From assembly GCF_003353015.1 (NCBI RefSeq), contig NZ_QREM01000009.1, positions 570,717 through 633,126 of the forward strand: a stretch of 62,410 bases of DNA, written 5' to 3'. Under the pieces are notes generated by a model that was given only the letters and a program-made list of their open reading frames with translations, was not told where the DNA came from and did not search any database. Within the stretch, counting starts at the first letter, position 1. Every line of letters starts with the position of its first letter. Positions 22,360 to 35,702 of this stretch are shown here, in pieces. Both the position numbers and the translations under genes were made by a program. The stretch comes from Xanthomonas arboricola (lineage in GTDB: Bacteria > Pseudomonadota > Gammaproteobacteria > Xanthomonadales > Xanthomonadaceae).

Positions 22360-23805
22360 ATGCCTGACAGCTTTCTCTTCTACGACCTGGAAACCTTCGG
22401 CCAGGATCCGCGCCGCACGCGCATCGCGCAGTTCGCCGCGGTGCGCACCGATGCGCAGCTGCGCGTGATCGAGGAACCGATCAGTTTCTACGTGCAGCCG
22501 GCCGACGACCTGCTGCCCTCCCCGTACGCGACCATGGTCACCGGCATCACCCCGCAACACGCACTGCGCGAAGGCGTGAGCGAGGCCGAAGCGTTCGCGC
22601 GCATCTCTGAGCAGATGAGCCGGCCGCAGACCTGCACGCTGGGCTACAACTCGATCCGCTTCGACGACGAGTTCGTGCGCTGCGGGCTGTTCCGCAATTT
22701 CTACGACCCGTACGAGCGCGAGTGGCGCGGCGGCAATTCGCGCTGGGACCTGCTCGACGTGTTGCGGCTGGTGCATGCGCTGCGCCCGGACGGCATCGTC
22801 TGGCCGCAGCGCGAAGACGGCGCCACCTCGTTCAAGCTCGAACACCTGGCCGATGCCAACGCAGTGCGCGAAGGCGACGCGCACGAGGCGCTGTCGGACG
22901 TGTACGCCACCATCGGCATGGCGCGCAGGTTCCAGCAGCATCAACCCAAGTTGTGGGACTACGCGCTGCGCCTGCGCGACAAGCGCTTTGCGGCGACGCT
23001 GCTGGACGTCATCGCGATGCAGCCGGTGCTGCATGTCTCGCAGCGCTATCCCGCCTCGCGCATGTGCGCTGCCGCAGTGCTGCCATTGACGCGCCATCCA
23101 CGCATCGACAGCCGCGTGATCGTGTTTGATCTGGAAGGCGATCCTGACGTGCTGTTGCGCCTGAGCCCCGACGAGATCGCCGACCGGCTGTATATCCGCG
23201 CCGCCGACCTGCCCGAAGGCGAGCAGCGCATTCCGCTCAAGGAAGTGCACGTGAACAAGTCGCCGGCGCTGGTGGCCTGGCAGCATCTGCGCGCGGCGGA
23301 CTTCCAGCGCCTGGGCATCGACCACGACGCGGTGCTGGCCAAGGCTGCACGCCTGCGCGCGCTCGGCCCCGAACTGGCCGAAAAAGTGCGCCAGGTGTAC
23401 GGCAACGAACGCGCTGCGGCGCCGGCGGTCAACGATGCCGATGCCTCGCTGTATGACGGCTTCCTGGCCGAAGGCGACAAACGCCTGCTGGCGCAGGTGC
23501 GCGCCAGTGCGCCGGCCGAGCTGGGCGCGCTGGAAGCGCGCTTTCGTGACCCGCGCCTGGTCGAGTTGCTGTTCCGCTACCGCGCGCGCAACTGGCCGCA
23601 GACCTTGTCGTTCGACGAGCAGGAACGCTGGAACGTCTACCGCCGCCAGCGCCTGCTCGAAGACCGTGGCCTGGGCGAAGTCACGCTCGAGCAGTTCCAT
23701 GCACAGATTGCGGATTTACGGCTTGCTCACCCGGACGATGCTACCAAGCAGTCCCTGCTCGACCAGCTCGCCGCCTGGGGTCTGGACCTCCAACGCACGC
23801 TATGA
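22360..23805 (+). CDS. sbcB: Exodeoxyribonuclease I
   Basis: Single-strand-specific 3'-to-5' exonuclease used in recombination and mismatch repair. The 481 residues match the family. The DEDD exonuclease core is present: D9 and E11 in FYDLETFG, a third acid in GYNSIRFDDEF and a fourth in HEALSDVYATIG. The SH3-like and C-terminal helical ExoI domains follow (AARLRALGPELAEKVRQVY). Its stop overlaps the start of the next gene by 4 bp. Confidence 0.95.
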   Translation: MPDSFLFYDLETFGQDPRRTRIAQFAAVRTDAQLRVIEEPISFYVQPADDLLPSPYATMVTGITPQHALREGVSEAEAFARISEQMSRPQTCTLGYNSIRFDDEFVRCGLFRNFYDPYEREWRGGNSRWDLLDVLRLVHALRPDGIVWPQREDGATSFKLEHLADANAVREGDAHEALSDVYATIGMARRFQQHQPKLWDYALRLRDKRFAATLLDVIAMQPVLHVSQRYPASRMCAAAVLPLTRHPRIDSRVIVFDLEGDPDVLLRLSPDEIADRLYIRAADLPEGEQRIPLKEVHVNKSPALVAWQHLRAADFQRLGIDHDAVLAKAARLRALGPELAEKVRQVYGNERAAAPAVNDADASLYDGFLAEGDKRLLAQVRASAPAELGALEARFRDPRLVELLFRYRARNWPQTLSFDEQERWNVYRRQRLLEDRGLGEVTLEQFHAQIADLRLAHPDDATKQSLLDQLAAWGLDLQRTL

Positions 23806-24488
23806 CCACCTATTTTTCCGACGCCAGTTTCAAGTTCCTGCGCGCCCTGGCGCGCCACAACGACAAGACCTGGTTCAACGACCACCGGCATCAGTACGAG
23901 GCGCATGTGCGCCAGCCGTTCCTGCAGTTGATCACCGACCTGCAGCCCGCGCTGGCACAGGTCAGCGAGCACTATCGCGCCGACCCCAAGACCCAGGGTG
24001 GCTCGCTGTTTCGCATCTACCGCGATGCGCGTTTTTCCAACGACAAATCGCCGTACAAGAACTGGCAAGGCGCGCGCCTGTTCCATGAGCGCCGCCGCCA
24101 GGTGCCGGCGCCGTCGTTCTACCTCCATCTGCAGCCGGGCGAGAGTTTCGTCGGTGCGGGGCTGTGGCATCCGGAGCCGGACACCCAGCGCAAGCTGCGC
24201 CAGTTCATCTTCGACAATCCGGCCAACTGGAAAGCGGCCGCCTACGAGCCAAAACTACGCCGCAAGTTCGCGTTGGACGACAGCGAGAAACTGGTGCGTG
24301 CGCCGCGCGGCTTTCCCAACGATTTCGAGTTCATCGACGACCTCAAGCATCGCAACTGGGCGTACCTGCGTCCTCTCGACGATGCCATCATGACCGGCCC
24401 GCGCCTGCGCCAGACCATCGAGGCGGACCTGGTGGTATTGGCGCCGTTTGTCGATTACCTGTGCGCCGCGCTGGATCTGGAATTCTGA
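23802..24488 (+). CDS. DUF2461 (TIGR02453) family protein
   Basis: A 228-residue protein of a widespread bacterial and plant family without a firmly assigned function. Family features are the FLRALARHNDKTWF start, a central KTQGGSLFRIYRDARFSNDKSPYKNW, and GLWHPEP. It is a soluble protein with no signal peptide. It overlaps sbcB by 4 bp, so the two are translated together; that link to DNA processing is suggestive only. Confidence 0.88.
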   Translation: MTTYFSDASFKFLRALARHNDKTWFNDHRHQYEAHVRQPFLQLITDLQPALAQVSEHYRADPKTQGGSLFRIYRDARFSNDKSPYKNWQGARLFHERRRQVPAPSFYLHLQPGESFVGAGLWHPEPDTQRKLRQFIFDNPANWKAAAYEPKLRRKFALDDSEKLVRAPRGFPNDFEFIDDLKHRNWAYLRPLDDAIMTGPRLRQTIEADLVVLAPFVDYLCAALDLEF

Positions 24489-24612
24489 TGCATCGCACGG
24501 CGCCGACGGCAATCGACGCTGCGCAGGCGATCGTCGTGCCACGGCGATTTCCCGCTGCGCGGTGCCATGCCTCGATGCGCCTGGTGCAAACGACGGCAAT
24601 GGACTGCACGCC

Positions 24613-25179
24613 ATGAAGAAACGCTGGTTGCTGCTGCCTGTGCTGGCCGTGCTGCTGCTGGCCAGCTATGTGGTTGCCGGCCCGTATCTGGCCATCCGCG
24701 GCATCAGCGAGGCAGTCGCCAGCCGCAACGCCGCGCAGCTGGAACGCCATGTGGACTTCCCCAGCCTGCGGGTCAACCTCAAGGCGCAGCTGGACGATTA
24801 CCTGATCCGCCAGGCCGGCAGCAGCATGCAATCAAGCCTGCTGGGCGGATTCGCCCTGCAGCTTGCCAGCGGCATCAGCGGCGCCGGCGTGGACACGCTG
24901 GTGACCCCGCTGGGCATCGGCGCGTTGCTGCAAGGCCATAGCGTGTGGAATCGCGTCACCGGCACCACCGTCAGCCCGGATACCTATGCGGCGCCGGCGC
25001 CGGCGCGTCCGCTGCAAGGCGCGCAGCAGCGCTTCGAATCCACTCGCCGCTTTACCGCCACCACCCGCACCGCAGCCGGCGCGCCGGTGGTGTTCGTGCT
25101 GACCCGGCAGGGCCTGCGCTGGCGCTTGACCGATATCCGGCTGCCGCTCGCCGATGCAGGCAATCCGCCCAACCCTTAA
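24613..25179 (+). CDS. DUF2939 membrane-anchored protein
   Basis: A 188-residue protein that matches DUF2939. It has an N-terminal membrane anchor or signal segment (KKRWLLLPVLAVLLLASYVVAGPYLA), then the family's AIRGISEAVASRNAAQLERHVDFPSLRVNLKAQL segment. A DUF2939-type C-terminal strand region follows (FVLTRQGLRWRLTDIRLP). The function is unknown. The ATG at 24613 is the only one that puts the hydrophobic stretch at the N-terminus. It converges with the gene at 25273. Confidence 0.82.
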   Translation: MKKRWLLLPVLAVLLLASYVVAGPYLAIRGISEAVASRNAAQLERHVDFPSLRVNLKAQLDDYLIRQAGSSMQSSLLGGFALQLASGISGAGVDTLVTPLGIGALLQGHSVWNRVTGTTVSPDTYAAPAPARPLQGAQQRFESTRRFTATTRTAAGAPVVFVLTRQGLRWRLTDIRLPLADAGNPPNP

Positions 25180-25272
25180 CGATGCGCTTGCGCACGATGT
25201 CGAGGCTTTACCGTCGCCGGCTGAGACGACTTCCACGCCGCGCGGATACCAGGCCGCGCACGCAGACCGCGC

Positions 25273-26025
25273 TTACGAAAACCGCCAGGCCCGCTCCATC
25301 CACGCCGCCTGCAGCCGCAACATCGACGGCCGCAGCTGCCGGCGTGCCGACCACGGCAGCGCCGCCAACGCCTGCTCCGCAGTGCCCGGCGTGCGCTTGC
25401 CGTTCCAGGCGTAGAGCAGCTGGTTGCGCGGGTCCGGCTCGGGCACCAGCAGCACCTGCCCCTCGAACACCTCGCGCAGCGCGGCCAGATGTCCGGCCAG
25501 CGGCACCTGGAACAGGTTCAACACCAGCACACCGCTTGGCGTCAGCGCAGCGCGACACTCGGCGTAGAACGCAGGCGTGCACAACGCCGGTGGAATGCCA
25601 TCGGCATCGTAGGCATCCAGCAGCAACAGGTCGTAGCGCCCGGCACGCGTGCCGATCCACTGCGCACCATCGCCGTGGGTGACCTCCAGCCGCGCATCGT
25701 CGCGTGGCACGCCGAATGCGTCGCGCAAGGCCAGTACCTGCGCATCGGCGTCCACCGCTTCGATGCGCGAGCTGCGCAGATAACGGTGGCAGAACTTGGC
25801 CTGCGCGCCGCCGCCGAAGCCGATCAGGCCGATGCGCTCCGGCTGGGGCTGCAACCACAGTGCCGCCAGCATGCCGCGCGTATACGGCAGCATCAGCCGG
25901 TACGGTGCCCAGCGCGACATGCAGGTCTGCACGGCGTCGTCGGAGAAATACAGCTCCAGTTGGCGCCAGCTGGAGCGCAGCGCGGCGCGTCCAGACGGCG
26001 TCGGTGCCTGGCTCACCTCGCTCAC
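25273..26025 (-). CDS. Spermidine synthase-like SAM-fold protein
   Basis: A 250-residue protein with a SpeE-type Rossmann fold. It shows the cofactor loop GFGGGAQAKFC, the acidic strand end EAVDAD, a DGAQWI site, and LLLDAYDADGIPP where spermidine synthases have their catalytic Asp region. The N-terminal beta-tetramerisation part is short (about 45 residues). I took the GTG at 26025 because it overlaps the preceding stop (GTGA), implying coupled translation with the nucleotidase. True polyamine synthesis is uncertain; many proteins of this group are uncharacterised methyltransferase-fold members. Confidence 0.75.
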   Translation of the reverse strand: MSEVSQAPTPSGRAALRSSWRQLELYFSDDAVQTCMSRWAPYRLMLPYTRGMLAALWLQPQPERIGLIGFGGGAQAKFCHRYLRSSRIEAVDADAQVLALRDAFGVPRDDARLEVTHGDGAQWIGTRAGRYDLLLLDAYDADGIPPALCTPAFYAECRAALTPSGVLVLNLFQVPLAGHLAALREVFEGQVLLVPEPDPRNQLLYAWNGKRTPGTAEQALAALPWSARRQLRPSMLRLQAAWMERAWRFS

Positions 26026-26987
26026 CTGCCCGGCGGATCGTTGGCCACGCCATGCGGCACGTGGCCGGCCGCCACATGCTGGTGCTGGCGCGCACTGTCG
26101 ATGTTGTGCTGCGAATCGTCGAAGAAGATATCCGCGCCGAACGCCTCCAGGAACGGCCCCTTGTGGCGCCCGCCGAGGAACAGCGCCTCGTCCAGGCGCA
26201 CGCCCCATTCGCGCAGGGTGCGGATCACCCGCTCGTGCGCCGGCGCCGAGCGCGCGGTGACCAGCGCAGTGCGGATCGGCGAGGCCTCGCCGGGCGGGAA
26301 TGCCGCCTGCAGCGCATGCAGCGCCGACAGGAAATTGCGGAACGGCCCGACCGACAACGGCTCGCGCGCACGTTCGCGCTCGTGGCGCCCGAACGCCTCC
26401 ACGCCCTGCTCGCGCGAGATGCGTTCGCTCTCGTCGCCGAAGATCACCGCATCGCCGTCGAAGGCGATGCGCAGCTGCGTCGGCAGCCGGCTTTCGTCGT
26501 TGTCCACGATCGCCGCGGCGGCCTCGGCGCGTTCGCCCGGCGCACGCGGCATGATGGTCGCCGCCGCGATGCCATGGGTGAGCGCACGCCGCACCGATTC
26601 CGGATTGGCCGACAGGAACAGATCGGTGCCGAACGGCTTCACGTACGGCCAGGTCGGCTGGCCCGAGGTGAAGGTCGCCCGCACGATGCCCAGGTTGTAG
26701 TGCTGGATCGAATTGAAGATGCGCAGCCCGGTATCGGCGGAATTGCGCGACAGCAGGATCACTTCCACGCGCGGGGTTTCCTCCGGCACATCATGGTTGA
26801 GCGCCAGCAGCTTGCGCACCACCGGAAACGCCACGCCCGGCTGCAGGATGTCGTCCTCGTGCTCGCGCTGGAACGCCGAATACGCCTCCACGCCATCGGC
26901 CTCGAACAGCGCATGGCCTTCTTCGAGATCGAACAGCGCGCGCGAGGTCACTGCGACGGTCAGGAGTCTTGGGGAGTTGTCAGCCAT
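26022..26987 (-). CDS. 5'-nucleotidase, cytosolic NT5C1-like
   Basis: A 321-residue member of the 5'-nucleotidase family PF06189 (related to mammalian cytosolic IA nucleotidase), which dephosphorylates nucleoside monophosphates. Features: TVAVTSRALFDLEEGHALF at the N-terminus, VEVILLSRNSADTGLRIFNS, FDGDAVIFGDESE (the Asp-rich HAD-type site) and a C-terminal DIFFDDSQHNI. The start at 26987 is the only early ATG, but no ribosome-binding site precedes it. A GGGNATC repeat tract begins 9 bp upstream and the mRNA leader there is C-rich. It is cotranslated with the SpeE-like gene. Confidence 0.88.
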   Translation of the reverse strand: MADNSPRLLTVAVTSRALFDLEEGHALFEADGVEAYSAFQREHEDDILQPGVAFPVVRKLLALNHDVPEETPRVEVILLSRNSADTGLRIFNSIQHYNLGIVRATFTSGQPTWPYVKPFGTDLFLSANPESVRRALTHGIAAATIMPRAPGERAEAAAAIVDNDESRLPTQLRIAFDGDAVIFGDESERISREQGVEAFGRHERERAREPLSVGPFRNFLSALHALQAAFPPGEASPIRTALVTARSAPAHERVIRTLREWGVRLDEALFLGGRHKGPFLEAFGADIFFDDSQHNIDSARQHQHVAAGHVPHGVANDPPGR

Positions 26988-26996
26988 TTGGGTGCC

Positions 26997-27160
26997 GGGA
27001 TTCGGGAGTGGGGATTCGGGATTGGTCAGAAGCAGGGAGTGGGGAATTTCATATTCGGGATCGGATCGCTCCTACCGCAGCGGGCTGTGTCGGCACCATC
27101 GCGTGCACCACGTGCTGCGCTGCTGCCGGTGCCAATCCCGAATCCCCAATGCCCAATCCC
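26997..27160. repeat. Inverted pair of GGGNATC heptamer tracts
   Basis: On the plus strand four phased units (GGGATTC, GGGAGTG, GGGATTC, GGGATTG) occupy 26997-27024, with looser G-runs to about 27065. The facing arm at about 27132-27160 is C-rich (ATCCCGAATCCCC, CCCAATCCC). Together the arms can pair over a loop of roughly 100 nt, or each G-rich strand could form a quadruplex. The pair fills the spacer between nadK and the nucleotidase gene. Confidence 0.75.
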
Positions 27161-27166
27161 CGCCCC

Positions 27167-27943
27167 TCAGACCGCAAACTGTTCGCTGAAGATGCGCTCT
27201 TCCAGATTGTGTTCCGGATCGAACAGCAGCGTCACCTGGCGCCGGGTGGATTCGCGGATGGTCACTTCGACCACGTCGCGGATCTCGTGCGAGTCGGCGG
27301 TGACGCTGACCGGGCGCTTGTACGGGTCCAGCACGCGGAAGCACACTTCGGTGTCTGCCTTGAGGATGGCGCCGCGCCAGCGACGCGGGCGGTACGGGGC
27401 GATCGGCGTCAGCGCCAGCGTGTGCGAGCCCAGCGGCAGGATCGGCCCGTGCGCGGAATAATTGTAGGCGGTGCTGCCGGCCGGCGTGGCGACCATGACC
27501 CCGTCGCCGATCAACTCGGCGATGCGGGTCTGGCCATTGAGATCCACGCTCAGGTGCGCGGCCTGGCGGGTCTGCCGCAGCAGCGAGACCTCGTTGTAGG
27601 CCAGCGACACCGTGCTGGCACCGGACTCGGTCTGCACCTGCATTTCCAGCGGGCGCAGATGCGCCGGTTCGGCCCGTTGCAGACGTGCGAGCAGGTCGTC
27701 CTCGTCGTCGCGGTACTGGTTCATCAGGAACCCGACCGAGCCCAGCTTCATGCCGAACACCGGCTTGCTGGCAGCGCCATGCCGGTGCAGGGTCTGCAGC
27801 ATGAAACCGTCCCCGCCCAGGGCGCAGACGATGTCGGCGGTGTCCAGCGGATGATCGCCATAACGCTGCACAAGACGCGTGCGCGCGGTCACCGCCGGCT
27901 CGGCGTGACTGGCAACAAAGGCAATCCGGGGTGGTGCGGTCAT
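27167..27943 (-). CDS. nadK: NAD kinase
   Basis: Phosphorylates NAD+ to NADP+. The protein has 258 residues. The GGDG motif (residues 43-46, [13 protein letters not shown]) and the glycine-rich region [24 protein letters not shown] are intact, as is the NE-x-x motif (AYNEVSLL). The ATG at 27943 has a GGAG ribosome-binding site 8 nt upstream and a TATGCT-like -10 about 25 nt before it. It is shorter than E. coli NadK (292) mainly at the N-terminus. It is monocistronic. In this window it shares the NAD theme with the kynurenine genes and ligA, but it is not in an operon with them. Confidence 0.95.
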   Translation of the reverse strand: MTAPPRIAFVASHAEPAVTARTRLVQRYGDHPLDTADIVCALGGDGFMLQTLHRHGAASKPVFGMKLGSVGFLMNQYRDDEDDLLARLQRAEPAHLRPLEMQVQTESGASTVSLAYNEVSLLRQTRQAAHLSVDLNGQTRIAELIGDGVMVATPAGSTAYNYSAHGPILPLGSHTLALTPIAPYRPRRWRGAILKADTEVCFRVLDPYKRPVSVTADSHEIRDVVEVTIRESTRRQVTLLFDPEHNLEERIFSEQFAV

Positions 27944-28140
27944 CGTTGACTCCAAAGCATGCGAATCAGCATACCGCAGCGCCGTGGTCGGCTTGTTGGC
28001 TGCCCGCCCCGCCCTGGCCTGCACGGCTGCAGCTGCACCACCAGGCGCCGCTGGCATGGCGCAGCACAGCCAGCCAGGCGCCGGCGATAGCGGGCGCGCA
28101 ATCCCTGCACTGGCCGGTCAGACGCGACCGGGCCACGGCA

Positions 28141-32056
<3,916 letters not shown>

Positions 32057-32444
32057 ACGGATCTCCATTGCATGCCAGCACACGCACCGATCCAGCCGGA
32101 CCGGCAGCGGGTAAGGCCGTCATCACGACGGCGGCATCAATGGCGCATTGGACCAATCCTCAGACAATGGGCAACCCGGCAGAGTGTAGGTCAGCCTGCG
32201 AGGCAGGCCAAATCGCAGGCGTGGCCGCGGTCAAGCGCAGCATGGCGAGCACCGGCATTCACGGCGGTTCACGCTCCTGCAGGCCAGCACCTTGCCGACC
32301 TCCTGGCGCCTCCGGAAACCGCGGCGAGCGCTCGCCGGTACGCAATTGCCGGGACCCGGTGTCCCTGCGTCCTCGAGCCCGCGAAAACCGTCCCCTGCCG
32401 ACCCAGTGCCTGGCGTGGATCACGCCAGTCGCCAGCGGCTGGAC
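32057..32444. other. Noncoding spacer
   Basis: A 388-bp spacer between the ABC-F start and the stop of the GNAT gene. The only clear structure is a 6-bp hairpin (GCCTGC, GAG, GCAGGC; 32194-32208). Open frames crossing it are shadows without family similarity. Confidence 0.6.
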
Positions 32445-32951
32445 TCAACCCAGCCCGAAGGCCGGGTGATAGGCGACATCGGCCAGCGGCAGCAGGCGGT
32501 CGCCAAACGCCAGCGCCTGCAGCTCGGATGCCGGGACGCCGGGCAAGGTCAGCCCCGGCTCCACCGCAAAGCCCAGACGCCTGAAAAACGCCGGCTCGCC
32601 CAATGCCAGGCAGCCAGCCGCGCCACGCTCGCGCAAGCTGGCCAGCGCCGCCTGCACCAGGCGCGTGCCCAGCCCCTGGCGCTGATGCCCCGGGCCGATC
32701 GCCAGCGGCCCCAACGCGTACCAGCCGGGCGAGTCGTCCGACAGCCACACCGGCGATACCGCCAGATGCCCGACCACATACCCGTCGTGGTCGGCCACCA
32801 GCGACAACGCCAGCGCGCCGTCGTTGCGCAAGGCGGCGATCACGTGCTGCTCGTCGTGGCGGCTATGTTCGTCGCGCATGAACGCGACCATCGTCAGCAG
32901 CTCGATCGCCGCGGCATCGCCATCGCTGGCTTCGCGAATCAGCACGTTCAT
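32445..32951 (-). CDS. GNAT-family N-acetyltransferase
   Basis: A 168-residue acetyl-CoA-dependent acetyltransferase of the YhbS type. The acetyl-CoA pyrophosphate loop is clear (GHQRQGLGTRLVQAAL), preceded by strand 4 (WYALGPLAIGP) and followed by GAAGCLALGEPAFFRRLGF, typical of the subgroup. The substrate cannot be inferred. The ATG at 32951 gives MNVLIREASDGDAAAI, the usual start. It lies 40 bp downstream of the esterase-like gene and may belong to the same transcript. Confidence 0.88.
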   Translation of the reverse strand: MNVLIREASDGDAAAIELLTMVAFMRDEHSRHDEQHVIAALRNDGALALSLVADHDGYVVGHLAVSPVWLSDDSPGWYALGPLAIGPGHQRQGLGTRLVQAALASLRERGAAGCLALGEPAFFRRLGFAVEPGLTLPGVPASELQALAFGDRLLPLADVAYHPAFGLG

Positions 32952-32991
32952 CGCAGGCCCCGCAGCACGCACACCTTCAACCGGTTGCGCA

Positions 32992-33515
32992 TCACAGGCT
33001 CTGCAACAGTTCGGCGAAGGCCCGTGCCGATGCATCCACGTGCGACGCCAGCCGGTGTTCGTCGTCGACCAGCAGCAGGCGCGCATGCCGCGCCTGCGCC
33101 CAGGCGATCACCTCGCTGGCCGGAATCAATTCGTCGCGCCAGGCATGCACGATCGAAATCGGCACGCGCGCCGCATCCAGTGCCGGCAACGGCCCCATCC
33201 TGGTCGGCGGCACCATCAGGAACAGCCCGCGCGTGGGCACCTGCAACGACACCTGCGCGGCGATATACGAACCCAGGCTGGAACCGACCAGCACCAGCGG
33301 GCCCTTGTCGGCCGCCGCACGCGCGATCTCCAGCAGGCGTTGCAGCCGGCCCTGCACATCGCCCAGCGAACTCACCTCGCGGCGTGCGTCCAGATCGGTG
33401 TAGTCCGGGCGCTCGTGGGTCCAGCCTAGCTGCGCGGCGACATCGGCCAGGGCGGTGACCTTCAGCGCATCCGGGCCGCTTTCGAAGCCGTGCGACAGGA
33501 TGCAATGACCGCGGC

Positions 33516-33519
<4 letters not shown>
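32992..33519 (-). CDS. YqiA-like alpha/beta-hydrolase
   Basis: A compact 175-residue alpha/beta-hydrolase. It has the SHGFES opening, the nucleophile elbow GSSLGSY (serine near residue 82), an aspartate in HAWRDELIP and a histidine in DEHRLASH. No signal peptide is present, so it is cytosolic. Its ATG overlaps the MOSC gene's stop by 4 bp. A thioesterase or carboxylesterase role is possible; the natural substrate is unknown. Confidence 0.85.
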
Positions 33520-34007
<488 letters not shown>

Positions 34008-34030
34008 CGGGCAATGCTAGCATCCGCCCC

Positions 34031-34606
34031 ATGTCCGATGCCGTCCTGCCGTCGCCACCGATCACCTACGCGCCGTTGTCCTACGAATCGCGGCTGGCGC
34101 GACGCGCGCTCACGCAGATCGACATGGTGGTCATCCATTGCACCGAATTGCCCGACATGGCAATGGCGCGCGAATACGGCGAACGCGTGCTCTACGACAG
34201 CGGCACCGGCAACAGCGGGCATTACTACATCGACCGCAACGGCAGCATCCAGCAATACGTCGCGCTGGAGCGCGTGGCCCATCACGTGCGCGGCCACAAC
34301 CCGCATACGCTGGGCATCGAACTGGTCAACAGCGGCCGTTATCCGCATTGGCTGGACTCGCGCCATCAGTGCATGAGCGAACCGTATCCGCAGGCGCAGA
34401 TCACTGCGCTGGTCACGCTGCTGCAGTGGCTGCAACAGCAGCTGCCGTCGGTACGCCGCATCGCCGGTCACCAGGCACTGGACACCACCCAGGAAGCGGC
34501 CAGCGACGACCCGTCGCGCAAGATCCAGCGCAAGCTCGACCCCGGCCCGCTGTTTCCGTGGCCGCAGATCGAAGCGGCAGTCAGCTGGTCGCACACGCCG
34601 CGCTAG
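34031..34606 (+). CDS. AmpD-like N-acetylmuramoyl-L-alanine amidase
   Basis: A zinc amidase (Amidase_2) of 191 residues that cleaves the bond between MurNAc or anhydro-MurNAc and the stem peptide. Zinc ligands fit H36 (VVIHCTELPD), a histidine in GHQALD, and the aspartate in KLDPGPLFPW. Substrate-site features include HHVRGHNPHTLGIELVN. No signal peptide is visible, so it should act in the cytoplasm in murein recycling like AmpD. The insertion TTQEAASDDPSRKIQ before the DPG motif is longer than in E. coli AmpD, so the true AmpD role is not certain. Confidence 0.87.
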   Translation: MSDAVLPSPPITYAPLSYESRLARRALTQIDMVVIHCTELPDMAMAREYGERVLYDSGTGNSGHYYIDRNGSIQQYVALERVAHHVRGHNPHTLGIELVNSGRYPHWLDSRHQCMSEPYPQAQITALVTLLQWLQQQLPSVRRIAGHQALDTTQEAASDDPSRKIQRKLDPGPLFPWPQIEAAVSWSHTPR

Positions 34607-34660
34607 CAGCGGCGCAGACACCGCCGTCGACACTGCGTGCCGCCTTCGCGTGTCCGGTGC

Positions 34661-35614
34661 TCAGCGCTCGGTCGCGCGGTAGGTCTTCTCGCCGGCATTC
34701 ACTGCCAGGTCCAGGCGATTTTCCGGCGATGCGATCGGGCAGACCACGTGCGGCGTCAGCGCGCAGGGCGGATTCTCGGCCAGATTGAAGTCGAGCACGA
34801 GCCGGCCGTCGCGTGGCGCGGCGGTGTAGAGATAACGCGCGCCGCCATAACTTTCCTTGCCGCTGGTGCGATCGGCGAACAGGAAGAACAGGCCCTGCCC
34901 GTCGTCGCTGACGATCGGCTGCAAGCGGTACTCCTGCCCATTGCGCGAGAACACCGCCTCGCCCGGCACCTCGACGGTGAGCGGTGTGCCGATCGACGTC
35001 AGCAATGTGGTCGTGCGCGGGGTGGGATACGCCTGCCAGCGCGCCTGGATGCGCCAGCGCGGATCGGTCGGAAAATATTCCAGCCCGGCGAAATGGCTCA
35101 GCAGCGGCGCTGCCGGGTCGCGGAAACGCCAGCCGAACAAGCTGCCGGTCTGCACCAGATAGAACTGCCGGCCCTCCACCTCCAGGCGATCGCCACGCTG
35201 CCCTGCGCGCTCCGGCTCCAGGTGCACGCGATCGATGCGCTGCCCGTTCAGGTACACCGGTGCGGCGGCGGCGGCATCGAAATGCACGCGGCCCTCGCCG
35301 TCCAGTGTCAGCTGGCCCAGCTGCGCAGGCCCGGCCGGCAACACCACGTCGCTGCGTGGATCGCTGCCCACCTGGTAGTGGCCTGCACGCACGCGCCCGG
35401 AGCCGGTATAGCTCAGCCAACCGTCGGGCGCACGCAGGCGTTGCAGGCGCTCGGCACGTGCACGTTCGAGTTCGCTCTGATACACCGCGTGGCGGTCGCT
35501 CTGTCCACGACCGGCGATGCGCGCACCATTGGCGTCGGCGGTCGACCCCGCCGAACAGGCAGCCATCGACACCATCGCGACGCACAACGCGCCGACCTGC
35601 AACTGCCACCGCAT
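34661..35614 (-). CDS. DUF1684 lipoprotein
   Basis: A 317-residue protein of the DUF1684 family with a lipoprotein signal (lipobox MAAC, cysteine at residue 20), so it should be membrane-anchored in the envelope. The family pattern is clear: ERLQRLRAPDGWLSYTG, WRIQARWQAYP, FLFADRTSGKESYGGARYLY and the ending LDFNLAENPPCALTPHVVCP. Families of this type share a fold with FHA-like sandwich domains in their first half, but no function is established. It is monocistronic. Confidence 0.88.
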   Translation of the reverse strand: MRWQLQVGALCVAMVSMAACSAGSTADANGARIAGRGQSDRHAVYQSELERARAERLQRLRAPDGWLSYTGSGRVRAGHYQVGSDPRSDVVLPAGPAQLGQLTLDGEGRVHFDAAAAAPVYLNGQRIDRVHLEPERAGQRGDRLEVEGRQFYLVQTGSLFGWRFRDPAAPLLSHFAGLEYFPTDPRWRIQARWQAYPTPRTTTLLTSIGTPLTVEVPGEAVFSRNGQEYRLQPIVSDDGQGLFFLFADRTSGKESYGGARYLYTAAPRDGRLVLDFNLAENPPCALTPHVVCPIASPENRLDLAVNAGEKTYRATER

Positions 35615-35702
35615 GAGTCACCCAGCACTGCGAGAAACTGCGCTCCGCGCAGCGAACCTGCGTCCCCACAGGTCACCGTTCCTGGCACCATTGTGCCTGC
35701 AA

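Noticed and set aside
25273-26025. Calling the SpeE-like protein a spermidine synthase
   Set aside because: The N-terminal part is short and the active-site region is only partly typical; no speD is adjacent.
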